Shown here piece by piece: positions 36,296-45,219 of a stretch of 64,000 nucleotides of DNA (positions within the stretch are counted from its first letter, which is position 1; every line of letters begins with the position of its first letter). The DNA is taken from positions 3,162,001 through 3,226,000 of the forward strand of contig NC_016887.1 of assembly GCF_000284035.1 (NCBI RefSeq), given 5' to 3'. The notes beneath the pieces are model-generated. The model did no database searches. It saw only the letters and a list, made by a program, of their open reading frames with translations, and was not told the DNA's origin. This stretch comes from Nocardia cyriacigeorgica GUH-2 (GTDB lineage Bacteria > Actinomycetota > Actinomycetes > Mycobacteriales > Mycobacteriaceae). A program made the position numbers and the translations under genes.

Positions 36296-36940
36296 ATGGC
36301 TCACCCATCAAGAGCTGTGCTCTGCGCAGCCGCTGTCACGCTCGCGCTTGCCCTGGGGGGTTGTGGCAGCACGGATTCATCTGGTCGGCCGACGGCTAGC
36401 AGCTCCGCCAACGTGCCGGCATCGTCGGCAACACCGACCCTCCGGCACCTGACCCAGGACATGCTCCTGCCACAACACGACTTCCCGGCAGGCGATTTCC
36501 ACCTGTCGCCGATCGAAACCATCAGCGGGCAGGATCAGGTGATAGATACCTGCGACCCCGCGGGCTGGGTTCATGAGGGAGAGCAGGAAACCGCCGCCAA
36601 TGTCTCCGCCGTCGCCCCGGGCGGCACTGTCAAATATGCGATCGAATTGTTCACCGTCCAGACCGATCCCGGATTGACCACATGGGAAAGGGAGTGTCTG
36701 CCCTACGACCGGGAGGGGCTCGTATTCCGCGGAGCCGACCTTACCGGGACGCCGGAATGGGCGGTCGCAACCGAATCCACCCGGCAAGGCAGTGAATCGT
36801 CGATGTATTCGATCTGGGGTTACCACCGAGGTGTGCTTGTCCACGCCTCCGTCAGCGGCAAACGTGACGACCTCGCACCAGATGCCCAGGCAATCGTGCC
36901 AAGACTGTTCGAGGCGCAGATCGCACGCCTCAACCGCTGA
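36296..36940 (+). CDS. Secreted lipoprotein, unknown function
   Basis: This encodes 214 residues from ATG 36296 (GAGAGACTTCA upstream). It has a type II signal peptide with lipobox LALGGCG, so it should be lipid-anchored outside the cytoplasmic membrane. After a Ser/Thr-rich linker comes a ~160-residue domain (LTQDMLLPQHDFPAGDF ... WERECLPYD ... VLVHASVSG) resembling the extracellular sensor-type domains of mycobacterial lipoproteins and PknH-like proteins, with a likely disulfide (DTCDP ... RECLP). The neighbouring gene is convergent. Confidence 0.8.
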   Translation: MAHPSRAVLCAAAVTLALALGGCGSTDSSGRPTASSSANVPASSATPTLRHLTQDMLLPQHDFPAGDFHLSPIETISGQDQVIDTCDPAGWVHEGEQETAANVSAVAPGGTVKYAIELFTVQTDPGLTTWERECLPYDREGLVFRGADLTGTPEWAVATESTRQGSESSMYSIWGYHRGVLVHASVSGKRDDLAPDAQAIVPRLFEAQIARLNR

Positions 36941-37096
36941 AAATGCTGGTGGGTAAATCGAACTCAACGGAGTAGCGCGTGGTCTTCGAAATCCTGACGA
37001 TCCGTCCTCCAATCCCGGGTTGTCAGGTGGGTCGGACCGAGCGCAGTGAGTGTCTGCTTGCAGATGGTGAATAGTTCAGCTCAAGGATAGCTGTCA

Positions 37097-38149
37097 CTAT
37101 TCGAACCTGATGACCGACAGGGCCTTGTCGGGATTGCTCGATACATAGACGGTTCGCCGATCCGACGTGGTGGCGATGCTATTGGGCGCGACGTCGACCG
37201 GCACTCGCCTGAGAATACTGCCGGTCTCAGGATCAATCACCAGCAGACCGCGGTTTTCGTAGTCTGCAACGAGCAGCGTGCCGCCCGGCCCGATGGCCAT
37301 CGATCCGTCTTCCCACTCGATTTCACGCTCAGTCACACTCGCGCTGGTCCCGGTGGAGATCGTCCACATCACGCCGTCAGAAACGACGAAGGCGCGTCCT
37401 CGCTCGGAATCGACTACCGTCTCCAGCGAACTGCTCGCGGATCCGACCGACCGGGAGCGGTCGAGGGCGAGGGTCTGAGCTGAAACAAACGCGGCGTTGC
37501 CCCAGCCGGCGATCAGCACACTGTGCGTGTTCGGATCTACGTCGATGTCGTATGCCGCGAACGGCAGTTCGATCGTGGTGATCTCTTCCCGTGTACGAGT
37601 GTCGAACACGGTCAACCAGGCGCGTGAGTCGGGAACCTTGGTCTGATCATCGGGCCGGTTCACCACAAACGCCCGGTGAGCAAGCGCATCGACACCAACT
37701 GCGATGGCGGGGAACTCTACCTCGACCGAGCCGATCACCTGTTTGGTCTGTGTGTCGACGATATTGACTGTGCGATCTTCCGGCGCGTTGGAACGGCTGT
37801 TGCCACTGACCCAGGCAGTGCGATTTACTCGATCGAAAGCGATGTCATCAGCTCCAGGGTCTACCCGGATGCGGTGCATGGGTGCGTTCGACTGCTGCTC
37901 AAAAACAAGGATCTCGTTCGACGCCAGGACGTACACTTCACCGGTCGAGTCGTCGAGTTCGACGCTGGACGGCCATGTATCGATCGTCAGTCTCTCTGGT
38001 GGGCCAGTCGACACGGCAACGCCGACTGGTCGGCTCGTCGCCGTTCGACTGCTGCCTGCGGCGTCAGGTTGCTCAGTCGAACACCCCGTGGTCACTCCGA
38101 TGGCTAACGCCAAAACGAACGCAGGCAGAGGAGTGTGTCGGGCTTTCAT
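37097..38149 (-). CDS. Lipoprotein with YVTN-type beta-propeller
   Basis: This encodes 350 residues from ATG 38149. Lipobox TTGCS follows a hydrophobic signal (ALAIGVTTGC). The body consists of repeated blades such as STGEVYVLASNEILVFEQQ, DTQTKQVIGSVEVEFPAIAVG, DTRTREEITTIELPFAAYDIDVD and DPETGSILRRVPVDVAPNSIA. This is the YncE/YVTN surface beta-propeller pattern. Such proteins bind ligands or partners rather than catalyse. It is probably monocistronic; upstream is a ~330-base gap. Confidence 0.85.
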   Translation of the reverse strand: MKARHTPLPAFVLALAIGVTTGCSTEQPDAAGSSRTATSRPVGVAVSTGPPERLTIDTWPSSVELDDSTGEVYVLASNEILVFEQQSNAPMHRIRVDPGADDIAFDRVNRTAWVSGNSRSNAPEDRTVNIVDTQTKQVIGSVEVEFPAIAVGVDALAHRAFVVNRPDDQTKVPDSRAWLTVFDTRTREEITTIELPFAAYDIDVDPNTHSVLIAGWGNAAFVSAQTLALDRSRSVGSASSSLETVVDSERGRAFVVSDGVMWTISTGTSASVTEREIEWEDGSMAIGPGGTLLVADYENRGLLVIDPETGSILRRVPVDVAPNSIATTSDRRTVYVSSNPDKALSVIRFE

Positions 38150-38480
38150 GGTGCCTCTCTTCGATTTTCGCGCTCATCTAGCGTCATGTCCGGTGCAGTT
38201 GGGCACTGGCGCTGGCCGACGGGAGGCCCGTCAGAGTCACATATCACCGGTTGCTCATGAGCATTCTCGGTCCCAGACCAGTTCGGAGGTATCGGTCGAA
38301 TGACAGACACAGAGTGTGATAAGCCTGATGGCGCGGAAGGAATAAGCCACGTCAGCAGCTAGCGCTAGGCGCACCCATTCTGGCCGATATGCCGCTCGGG
38401 GTGTGGCTTACGAGGGAAGCCCGCCGGTCTTCCTGGGTCGCGGAGGCCAACTCGGACCAGGTGACCGCCGGGGCCGGGTA
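38150..38480. other. Intergenic region
   Basis: About 330 bases between two minus-strand genes. It should carry the beta-propeller lipoprotein promoter and the end of the regulatory cluster. No gene or repeat is seen. Confidence 0.4.
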
Positions 38481-38861
38481 TCAGAATTGATCGAGGGTGA
38501 CCAGCCCGTCTTGCAGCGCCCGTGCCAGCAGAGCGGCTTTGGTGGGGGCCGGGCGTCCGACTGCCGCGTATTTGTCTCGGATCCGGGCTATGTGCGTCAT
38601 GACTGTGCTGGAGGAGAGGTAAAGTTTGCGGCTGGCGGCGTCCTTGCTGTCGCCGAGGAGCCACGCAACCAGCACCTGACGCTCCCGGCCCGATAGCCGT
38701 GGATCTGCCCAGTTCACCATTGGGGCCGCGACAGGACCGCCGTTGCGCAACGGGGTCCGGGGACGGTATGGGGGTGCAATCGTCGTCATCGGGCGCTCCA
38801 CGTCTGTCGGTTCGTACGCCGACAACATCCGGTTCCCACGACCATCGGCGTTGTATCCCAC
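38481..38861 (-). CDS. LuxR-type helix-turn-helix protein lacking a receiver domain
   Basis: This encodes up to 126 residues (GTG 38861; ATG 38828 and ATG 38789 are alternatives). The C-terminal ~65 residues are a LuxR/NarL helix-turn-helix: LSGRERQVLVAWLLGDS ... LYLSSSTVMTHIARIRDKY, ending GRPAPTKAALLARALQDGL. This is very close to the DNA-binding domain of the response regulator at 45216-45887 (KYAQAGRPAPTKAALVARAI), but no phosphoacceptor domain precedes it. It lies 38 bases after the degenerate kinase gene in the same operon direction. It could be a truncated regulator or an unphosphorylated DNA-binding partner. Confidence 0.75.
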   Translation of the reverse strand: MGYNADGRGNRMLSAYEPTDVERPMTTIAPPYRPRTPLRNGGPVAAPMVNWADPRLSGRERQVLVAWLLGDSKDAASRKLYLSSSTVMTHIARIRDKYAAVGRPAPTKAALLARALQDGLVTLDQF

Positions 38862-38899
38862 GATACGAAACCGCAGGCTGTCAGGGAATTCCCTAGATT

Positions 38900-39979
38900 T
38901 CAGCCCTCGAAGTCAAGGGCATCGTTTGGCATAGCAACAGGTCGTTCGTCCAAGTCCGATCGGATGACGCCGTCCTCGGTGATTTCGATCCGCAACTCCG
39001 CGGCGTCGCGGACAAGGATCGCCACGAGATTGCTGCGTCCTGGCGGCAACGTCCGGACGGTGACGGCACCCGCTTGGGCATAGTCGAGCGCATCGCAGAC
39101 GACGGTGCGCACCAACTGCCGTAGTGTCTCATCGGCGCGTTCGAGTCCACCGCTGTCATCGAGCGCGACCTTCACTCCACGGGCGCGAGCAGCCCTCGCC
39201 CGCTGGGCTACTTCGTCGTCGACCAGCTGCCCTCCGACGATGACATCGCGTAGCTCTGCCTCGACCAGCCGGCATTCGTACTGCTCCTCGACAGAAAGCG
39301 TACGGCCGGAAGAGATGATCTCCAGCAACGGCCGGGCAGTTCTATCGAGACGTGCCAGCCGATGGTCTCGCTCCTGTTGGATCGCCAGCGCAGCCGCTTC
39401 GGCGGCCGCGGCTTCGGTCTCTTGTCTACGCAGGTTGAGAATGGACCGGGCTCTCGGCCGCACCACTTTGGCGAACACAGTCGCCATTAGCAGAGGGATG
39501 AAATTGATGAAGGAGAAACCGATCCCCGTCATCGCGCCCTGACCGGTTCGGGCCGACCACATTCCGCAAATGGCAACATGTGCGAGGGTGGCAACCCAGG
39601 CCAGCGATGTCGCACCGCGAACGCACAGGAAGTTCAAGTACGCCGAAGTGGCACCAACGAACCACAGTTGGGTGGACGTGTCGAGCGGCACGCGAAGCTG
39701 GGAAACGGCAACGGCAGTCCCGAGCGGTGTGGCGGCGGCCAGCGTGATCGCCCACCGCGTGGGCAACGGATCGCCAGGAACCAGCATGGTCCCCCACCCG
39801 GCGGCCAGGATGATCGTGGCTGCGAGTGCCAGGAGCCACAGCTGCCCGATATCGGTTGCGGCGGTGAAAACCATGACAATAATCGTGACGCTGAACGCGC
39901 CTGCGAGCAGCCACGCGAACGGCGTGCGCATCCCCAGGACGTCACGGACATCCTCGAGCCGGCCGTCGCCCCGAATCAT
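38900..39979 (-). CDS. Membrane protein with degenerate histidine-kinase-like C-terminus
   Basis: This encodes 359 residues if started at ATG 39979, which overlaps the kinase stop as ATGA. About five or six membrane helices (residues ~20-165) are followed by a coiled coil (RRQETEAAAAEAAALAIQQERDH) and a ~140-residue domain (RDHRLARLDRTARPLLEII ... ARGVKVALDDSGGL ... TVVCDALDYAQAGAV). That domain is laid out like HisKA_3 plus ATPase but lacks recognisable N and G boxes. It resembles the second half of the fused protein at 42958-45219 (RDHRARHRQLSITLVPLL ... RRGVAVALHVSGELP). I infer a pseudokinase partner of the adjacent kinase. Confidence 0.75.
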   Translation of the reverse strand: MIRGDGRLEDVRDVLGMRTPFAWLLAGAFSVTIIVMVFTAATDIGQLWLLALAATIILAAGWGTMLVPGDPLPTRWAITLAAATPLGTAVAVSQLRVPLDTSTQLWFVGATSAYLNFLCVRGATSLAWVATLAHVAICGMWSARTGQGAMTGIGFSFINFIPLLMATVFAKVVRPRARSILNLRRQETEAAAAEAAALAIQQERDHRLARLDRTARPLLEIISSGRTLSVEEQYECRLVEAELRDVIVGGQLVDDEVAQRARAARARGVKVALDDSGGLERADETLRQLVRTVVCDALDYAQAGAVTVRTLPPGRSNLVAILVRDAAELRIEITEDGVIRSDLDERPVAMPNDALDFEG

Positions 39980-41160
39980 CGCGGTGCCCATCCCAGCTTC
40001 ACGCGACAGCCTTGTCCGGGGGCCGATATGACCTCGGCGCGCCCGCCGGCCACCTCCGACAGCCGATCGATAATGCTGGCCCGCAAGCCCAATCGATGTG
40101 GCGGAACCGCTCGAGGGTCGAACCCTATGCCATTGTCTATGATCTCGACCTGCACCCCATGGTCGCCAAGTGCAAGAACAACTTCGCAGTCTGCCGTTCC
40201 GGCATGCCTTTTCCAGTTACGCAGCCCCTCGCCGACCGCGGCTGTCATCGCGGTCGCCACCTCGGCGGGGATCTCCGCCACGTCGGAGGCGTCGTGTTCG
40301 ACTCGAAGTGGCACCCTGTCGTCGATTTCGCTGATTACTGCCCGGACGCGCGCTATCAAACCCTCGCGGCCGATGGTGTCGGACACCGGCCGTCCCGCAT
40401 GAAGGTAGTTGAGGTCATCAATCGTATTCCGTGCGTAGTCAGCCAGAATGGCCGAATTCGGTGACCGCGAGGCTTCGAGCAACGTGGCGATCACGCCATC
40501 GTGAGTCAAAGCGTCGAAGCGGTGGCGTTCGAACCGACGCGCCTGCGCTGCCGCTGTGGCCGAGGCGACCGCGAGCGCCGATTGCCTCGTCTCGTCCAGC
40601 ATGCGCCCGACCCGGACCAACATGACGCATGCAGCACACGGGAGCGCCGAATAGGTGAAAGCGAACATGACCTCTGGAATGAACGGGGTGTTCACCGACG
40701 GGTCCCGCGCGAGCGTCCCCACGATTTGGCTCAGAAGCGCTGCGGCGACCAAGTAGACGAAAGGGACGAAACGCCAGAACAGCGACAGCGCCAATGACGG
40801 CAGGCCGGGTATCCAGACCAGCCAGAATCCTTCGTCCGTCGGCAGTGTCACCCCCGTGTGCACCAGTGGCCAGGTCGCCGCCGCTGCAACATAGGCAAAC
40901 GCGAAGACGACGGACGCCCTCCGCGCCACGTCGAACCGATAGCGCCAGGCGGCGGCGGCGACGAGCACCGCGGGTGAGAACACCGCGAGGTATGAAATCG
41001 GCGTCCACCACCACGCGGCCAGAAACGCCTGGGACGACACGCGCGGCAGCACCAATAATCCGTAGAACAATCCTCCGGAGCCGACGAAGATCCCCGCACC
41101 ACGCAGCAGCCGGGTCTCGTTGTTGAGCCCGCCGTCCAACGCCTGCACAGACGAAGTCAC
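39976..41160 (-). CDS. Membrane sensor histidine kinase
   Basis: This encodes 394 residues from ATG 41160. About five membrane helices lie in residues ~20-185 with short loops, so sensing is probably within the membrane. The cytoplasmic part has an H-box-like FDALTHDGVIATLL and ATPase motifs: N-box-like GEGLRNWKRHAG and G box DNGIGFD, then GLRASIIDRLSEVAGGRAEV. This is the NarL/DesK-type (HisKA_3/HATPase_c) kinase layout. It overlaps the response-regulator gene before it and the degenerate kinase gene after it, each by 4 bases, so the three are translationally coupled. Confidence 0.87.
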   Translation of the reverse strand: MTSSVQALDGGLNNETRLLRGAGIFVGSGGLFYGLLVLPRVSSQAFLAAWWWTPISYLAVFSPAVLVAAAAWRYRFDVARRASVVFAFAYVAAAATWPLVHTGVTLPTDEGFWLVWIPGLPSLALSLFWRFVPFVYLVAAALLSQIVGTLARDPSVNTPFIPEVMFAFTYSALPCAACVMLVRVGRMLDETRQSALAVASATAAAQARRFERHRFDALTHDGVIATLLEASRSPNSAILADYARNTIDDLNYLHAGRPVSDTIGREGLIARVRAVISEIDDRVPLRVEHDASDVAEIPAEVATAMTAAVGEGLRNWKRHAGTADCEVVLALGDHGVQVEIIDNGIGFDPRAVPPHRLGLRASIIDRLSEVAGGRAEVISAPGQGCRVKLGWAPR

Positions 41161-41945
41161 CGGTTCCGGCGCTTGCCGCGGATGAAACCGTCCGCTTCGG
41201 CTGCGCGGTACAGGTCGATGCGGGATTTGACCGGCCGTCCGGCTTCGGCGTATTTGCGTCGGATCCGCCCCAGGTAGTCGTTGACCGTGTACTCCGACAG
41301 CCCCAGCTTCCTCGCGACCGCGCCCGCAGTCTCGCCGTTCGCATACAGCTCGAGTACCTGCCGCTGACGCGGCGGCAACTCGAAACTGGTGAGGTCGGGG
41401 TCGGAGTCGATAGCTGACGCCCAGGTCGTGGTTGCCACGGGCCGCCCGGACGCGGCGGCCCGAATCATCGCGATCGTCTTCTCGATCGGATCACTCTTCA
41501 ACGCCACACCGAGCACCCCGGCCCGAGCAGCCGATCGGATCAGATCACGCCAATCACCGGTGGTGTAGACGACGGTACCGATCCCGTGCTGCCGCAGCGT
41601 CTCCACATTGGCCCTAGGGCTCGATCCGTCAGCCAACCGCAAATCCAAGATCGCCAGGTCCAAATCGGTCGACTGGGCAAGAAGCTCACTCACGGTGGGC
41701 GCCATTGCGACAACGGACAGGTCCGGCTGCTCCGAGAGCACCGCAGCGAGCCCGACGGCCATAGCCTGGTGGTCTTCGACATACCCGATCCGCCTGACGC
41801 GCCCCGGCTGGGCGTACTCCCCCGGGAGCTCCGTGACGGCGATGCCGGCCAGAGCCAGGATGCGGCGAATCCCCATATCGGAATTGAACAGCACACACAC
41901 GCGCAAACCAAGACGCCGGGCCAGGTACCGCAGCCTGTTTTCCAT
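41157..41945 (-). CDS. NarL/LuxR-family response regulator
   Basis: This encodes about 262 residues from ATG 41945; ATG 41876 would remove most of an unusual 50-residue N-terminal extension. The receiver domain shows RRIGYVEDHQAMAVGL, phosphoacceptor Asp in LAILDLRLADG, Thr in VVYTTGD and Lys in VALKSD. The C-terminal LuxR domain is LPPRQRQVLELYANGETAGAVARKLGLSE and following. It begins an operon with the kinase, the degenerate kinase and the orphan DNA-binding gene. Targets are unknown; autoregulation or control of neighbouring secreted-protein genes is plausible. Confidence 0.88.
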   Translation of the reverse strand: MENRLRYLARRLGLRVCVLFNSDMGIRRILALAGIAVTELPGEYAQPGRVRRIGYVEDHQAMAVGLAAVLSEQPDLSVVAMAPTVSELLAQSTDLDLAILDLRLADGSSPRANVETLRQHGIGTVVYTTGDWRDLIRSAARAGVLGVALKSDPIEKTIAMIRAAASGRPVATTTWASAIDSDPDLTSFELPPRQRQVLELYANGETAGAVARKLGLSEYTVNDYLGRIRRKYAEAGRPVKSRIDLYRAAEADGFIRGKRRNR

Positions 41946-42227
41946 CCGTACCCCGCCAGAACGCATGTTTCCGACTCTCGGAGTGCACGATGGAAGGCGT
42001 CTGGATGCCTAGATCCGGGGGTGCATCCGCAGAGTGGGCTGATGAAAGGCGATGACTATTTAATCGCTGCATTCCATGGCAACCACAAGCGACACCAGCG
42101 CGTAACCGATGGTGCTCGTGAGCGCTCGCATCGCTGCCGCCACCCCTCGCGGGCGGTAGCAATGCGAGCACCTGACGTCCTAGCCTGTGATTCGGCAGCA
42201 CATGCAACGCTCGTTGCGCGAACTCGA

Positions 42228-42722
42228 TTAGCGGATCGGGCAGTTGACGGTGTACTCCCAGTCCGTGCCGCCTGGACCGGTGACACGAACCAGGACCGAT
42301 GTCTCGGTACCCGGGGGCAGCGCGACGACGACCGATCCGGTTCCCTGGTTGATGTCGTCGCCGATGTAGCCGGTGTTGTGGACGAGGCCGCCCTGGTAGA
42401 ACACTTCGATCTGGTCGGGGATGTCGTAGGTCTCGTACGCCAGGACGAAGGAGGTGGGTCCGCTCGTGCCGAGGTGGTGCACAGTTTCGGTGACACCGGC
42501 ACCGCCGGACTGGGTCGACTGGTTGCACGGCTTGGACCGCGGTATGGACGACCCGCTTCCGCCGCTACCGCTACTACTGCCGCTGTCACTGCTTCCGGAA
42601 CTTCCCGTGCCGGGTGCTGCAGCGACCCCTGCCGCACCTACGAGCGTGATCGCCGCCGCCACTGTCATGGTCGTGGCCACGGTGCGACCCGCACGAATTC
42701 CAATTCTCTTTGTCACCAACAT
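42228..42722 (-). CDS. Small secreted protein
   Basis: This encodes 164 residues from ATG 42722, preceded by GCGAGGCAAAC. It has an N-terminal signal peptide (AGRTVATTMTVAAAITLVGAAGVAAA) and a Gly/Ser linker. A ~100-residue beta-rich domain follows, with two cysteines (SKPCNQ and VNCPIR) likely to form a disulfide; it contains ETYDIPDQIEVFYQGGLVHNTGYIGDD. Secreted domains of this kind resemble bacterial pre-peptidase/PPC-like beta sandwiches. It is divergent from the fused kinase gene and lies between the two regulatory clusters, so it is a candidate ligand or regulated product (inference). Confidence 0.75.
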   Translation of the reverse strand: MLVTKRIGIRAGRTVATTMTVAAAITLVGAAGVAAAPGTGSSGSSDSGSSSGSGGSGSSIPRSKPCNQSTQSGGAGVTETVHHLGTSGPTSFVLAYETYDIPDQIEVFYQGGLVHNTGYIGDDINQGTGSVVVALPPGTETSVLVRVTGPGGTDWEYTVNCPIR

Positions 42723-42957
42723 GTTTGCCTCGCAGATCATCGAAACGATTCGTCGAATACGAGCGTGGCAGAATCCTCATGACGCGGGTATCGGTCGTTC
42801 ATCCGACAACGGCCGGCCGCGCCCGGTCGTCGTGGTCGTGGGATTGATCCTCGGCGTCGCTGCGGCAAAGCGCGTCACGATCCGGGCGTGCGCGCTCGCC
42901 CGTCGTGGCAGTATCGGCTGATCGACGGATACCGTCGCGATGCCGAAGGGACTAGTG

Positions 42958-45219
42958 ATGCCGCCAGCGCAGCTCGAGACGCGGCGCATCACCGTCGAGC
43001 GGGTCGTCGCGCGGACCGAACGTATCGGCGTCACGGTGCTGTCCGGGGTGAACTCTGTGGTCGCACTCGCCTGTCTGCTCGGCGGCGATGTCGGCCGGGG
43101 CGGGCTCGCGGTCAATGTCGGGTTGCTGGGTTGGTCGTTGTGGCGGTTGTCGCGCCCCCGCATGGGGCAATGGTGGCGGCTTGCCGACCTCGCGGTGGTG
43201 TCGGTGTACTTGTTGTCCACACCGCTGCTGGTCGACGGGCCCGAGTTCACGACCGCTGCCAGTCCGATGTTGGCTGTCGCGGGGACGGCGGTCATCTCGT
43301 TCTCGCTGGCCACGGCCACGATCCGGTCGCTGGGCGCGACCGTCGTGGTCATGGTGGCCTGGGCTGTCGGCGCTGCCGGCGTCGACGGGGTCGGCAACCC
43401 GCTGGCGATATTCAGCCTCGACTTCTTGCTCGTCGAATGGGCGATGGCGGCATTGCTGCGCCGCCTGGTTGTGCGGGCGGCGGCCGCGACCGATGACGGG
43501 TTCGAACAGTTGGATCGGTCCCGCATCGCCGCCGAGGTCGCCGAAGCGCGTGCCAAAGCCGAGCGGGAGATGTGGGCCACGATGCACGACACGGCAGCGT
43601 CGACGCTGACCATGCTCGGACAAGGAGTGTGCGCGGACCCGGCCCGGCTACGCAGACAGGTGCAACGCGATGTGCGGGCCGTGACCGCCGAGCCGGTGTT
43701 CCTCACCGAATCCGGCACCGTCGACGTCGTGCCCTTGATACGAGCGGTCTGCGAGGACACCGTGACGCCGGTCCGATTGACCGCGCCCACGTCACTGGTG
43801 CTCGACTCGACCGTGGGACAGGCGCTGGTCTCGGCGACGCGGGAGGCGCTGACCAATGTCGACCGCCACGCCCATGCCCGGTCGGCCACCGTCGACATCA
43901 CTGACGATCATGTCGGTATCGGTGACGACGGCGTCGGATTCGACAGCAGTGACATCGAACCGAGACGGCGACGTCACGGGATCCGCGGATCGATGATCGG
44001 GCGCATCACCGACATCGGGGGCACTGTCGAGATCGACTCGGCGCCAGGGAGAGGCACGCAGGTGATCCTGCGCTGGGCCCGCGAGGACGACTCCGCAGCC
44101 GGTCAGCCGGATGCGTTCGATCACTCGCGTCGCCTGCTGCGCGGTTACGGATACGGACTCGTCGCGATCGCGGGCATCGTCACCGCACTGCAGGGCCTGC
44201 GCGCACTATCCGCCGACCATCCGGTGGCGCAGCTGGCCGTGATGGCGGTGGCGTTGGCCGCGGTCCTCGCGGCCTGGATCGATATCCGTGTCGGACTGCC
44301 CCCGCTGGTCTGGTGGGCGACCGTTCTCGCCGTGATCGTGGCTGTCCCGATCCAAGCGCTGCTGCTCTCGCCTGAGCAGTTGTCCACCGGCGCCAACTGG
44401 GCGGTCGCGGCGCTCGGTTGGCAGATCGCGGCACTGGCCTACACCCGCCCGCGCGCGCTCTCCATGACGTTGCTCTGCGCGCTCTGGCTGAGCGGCGCCG
44501 TCGTGATGCTCGCGCGGGCCCCCGCCACGGCGAACATTGCCGAACTCGTCTACACCATCGCCAGCGTGCTGGTCATGCAAGCCACCGCAATCGGTTTCAC
44601 CGCATTCCTCCAGCACGCGGTCACCCGCACCAGCCAACTCCGCGCCGCCATCACTGATCTGCAACTGCGCACCACGCTGACCGAAACACTGCGACGAGAT
44701 CACCGCGCCCGGCACCGCCAGCTGTCGATCACCCTGGTCCCGCTCCTGCACCGCCTCGCCAACGAACCCGACCCCGCCGCCGACCCGGCACTGCGAGCGG
44801 CATGCGTCATCGAATCCGCGCGCCTGCGAAGGATGTTCGGTGGCCACGACGAATCTGGGCACCCGCTGGTCGAGGAATTGCGTCCCGTCATCGACGCGGC
44901 AGAACGCCGCGGCGTCGCGGTCGCGCTGCACGTCAGCGGCGAGCTACCCGCCCTCACACCCGCCGAACGCACCCGACTGCTGTCCGCGCCGGTCACGCTG
45001 CTCACCGCTGCCCGGGCCCGCGCACGCGTGGTCTTCACCGGATCGACACCGGAGCAGCCGTTCCCGACCATCAGCATCGTCTGCGACTGCGACGACACCG
45101 TCCGCGCCACCGCGACCACCATCGCCCCCAACAGCGACATCACCACCGACGAGCAGCTCACCTGGGCAACGTTCACGCTCGATCCCGCCCCGCGACCACT
45201 CGAGGAGACAACGCCGTGA
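42958..45219 (+). CDS. Fused sensor kinase plus degenerate kinase membrane protein
   Basis: This encodes about 753 residues. ATG 42958 is preferred over 42940 because GAAGGG sits 10 bases upstream. The first half (residues 1-~385) has membrane helices, an H box WATMHDTAASTLTMLG near residue 209, and ATPase motifs REALTNVDRHAHA, DDGVGFD and GIRGSMIGRITDIGG. The second half (~400-753) has about six more membrane helices and a degenerate kinase-like tail similar to the protein at 38900-39979. It thus combines in one chain what the neighbouring cluster makes as two proteins. The next gene overlaps its stop (GTGA). Confidence 0.87.
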   Translation: MPPAQLETRRITVERVVARTERIGVTVLSGVNSVVALACLLGGDVGRGGLAVNVGLLGWSLWRLSRPRMGQWWRLADLAVVSVYLLSTPLLVDGPEFTTAASPMLAVAGTAVISFSLATATIRSLGATVVVMVAWAVGAAGVDGVGNPLAIFSLDFLLVEWAMAALLRRLVVRAAAATDDGFEQLDRSRIAAEVAEARAKAEREMWATMHDTAASTLTMLGQGVCADPARLRRQVQRDVRAVTAEPVFLTESGTVDVVPLIRAVCEDTVTPVRLTAPTSLVLDSTVGQALVSATREALTNVDRHAHARSATVDITDDHVGIGDDGVGFDSSDIEPRRRRHGIRGSMIGRITDIGGTVEIDSAPGRGTQVILRWAREDDSAAGQPDAFDHSRRLLRGYGYGLVAIAGIVTALQGLRALSADHPVAQLAVMAVALAAVLAAWIDIRVGLPPLVWWATVLAVIVAVPIQALLLSPEQLSTGANWAVAALGWQIAALAYTRPRALSMTLLCALWLSGAVVMLARAPATANIAELVYTIASVLVMQATAIGFTAFLQHAVTRTSQLRAAITDLQLRTTLTETLRRDHRARHRQLSITLVPLLHRLANEPDPAADPALRAACVIESARLRRMFGGHDESGHPLVEELRPVIDAAERRGVAVALHVSGELPALTPAERTRLLSAPVTLLTAARARARVVFTGSTPEQPFPTISIVCDCDDTVRATATTIAPNSDITTDEQLTWATFTLDPAPRPLEETTP

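Noticed and set aside
42777..43901. 374-codon minus-strand frame opposite the fused kinase
   Set aside because: Ser/Thr/Arg-rich shadow; the plus strand has clear kinase H, N and G boxes.
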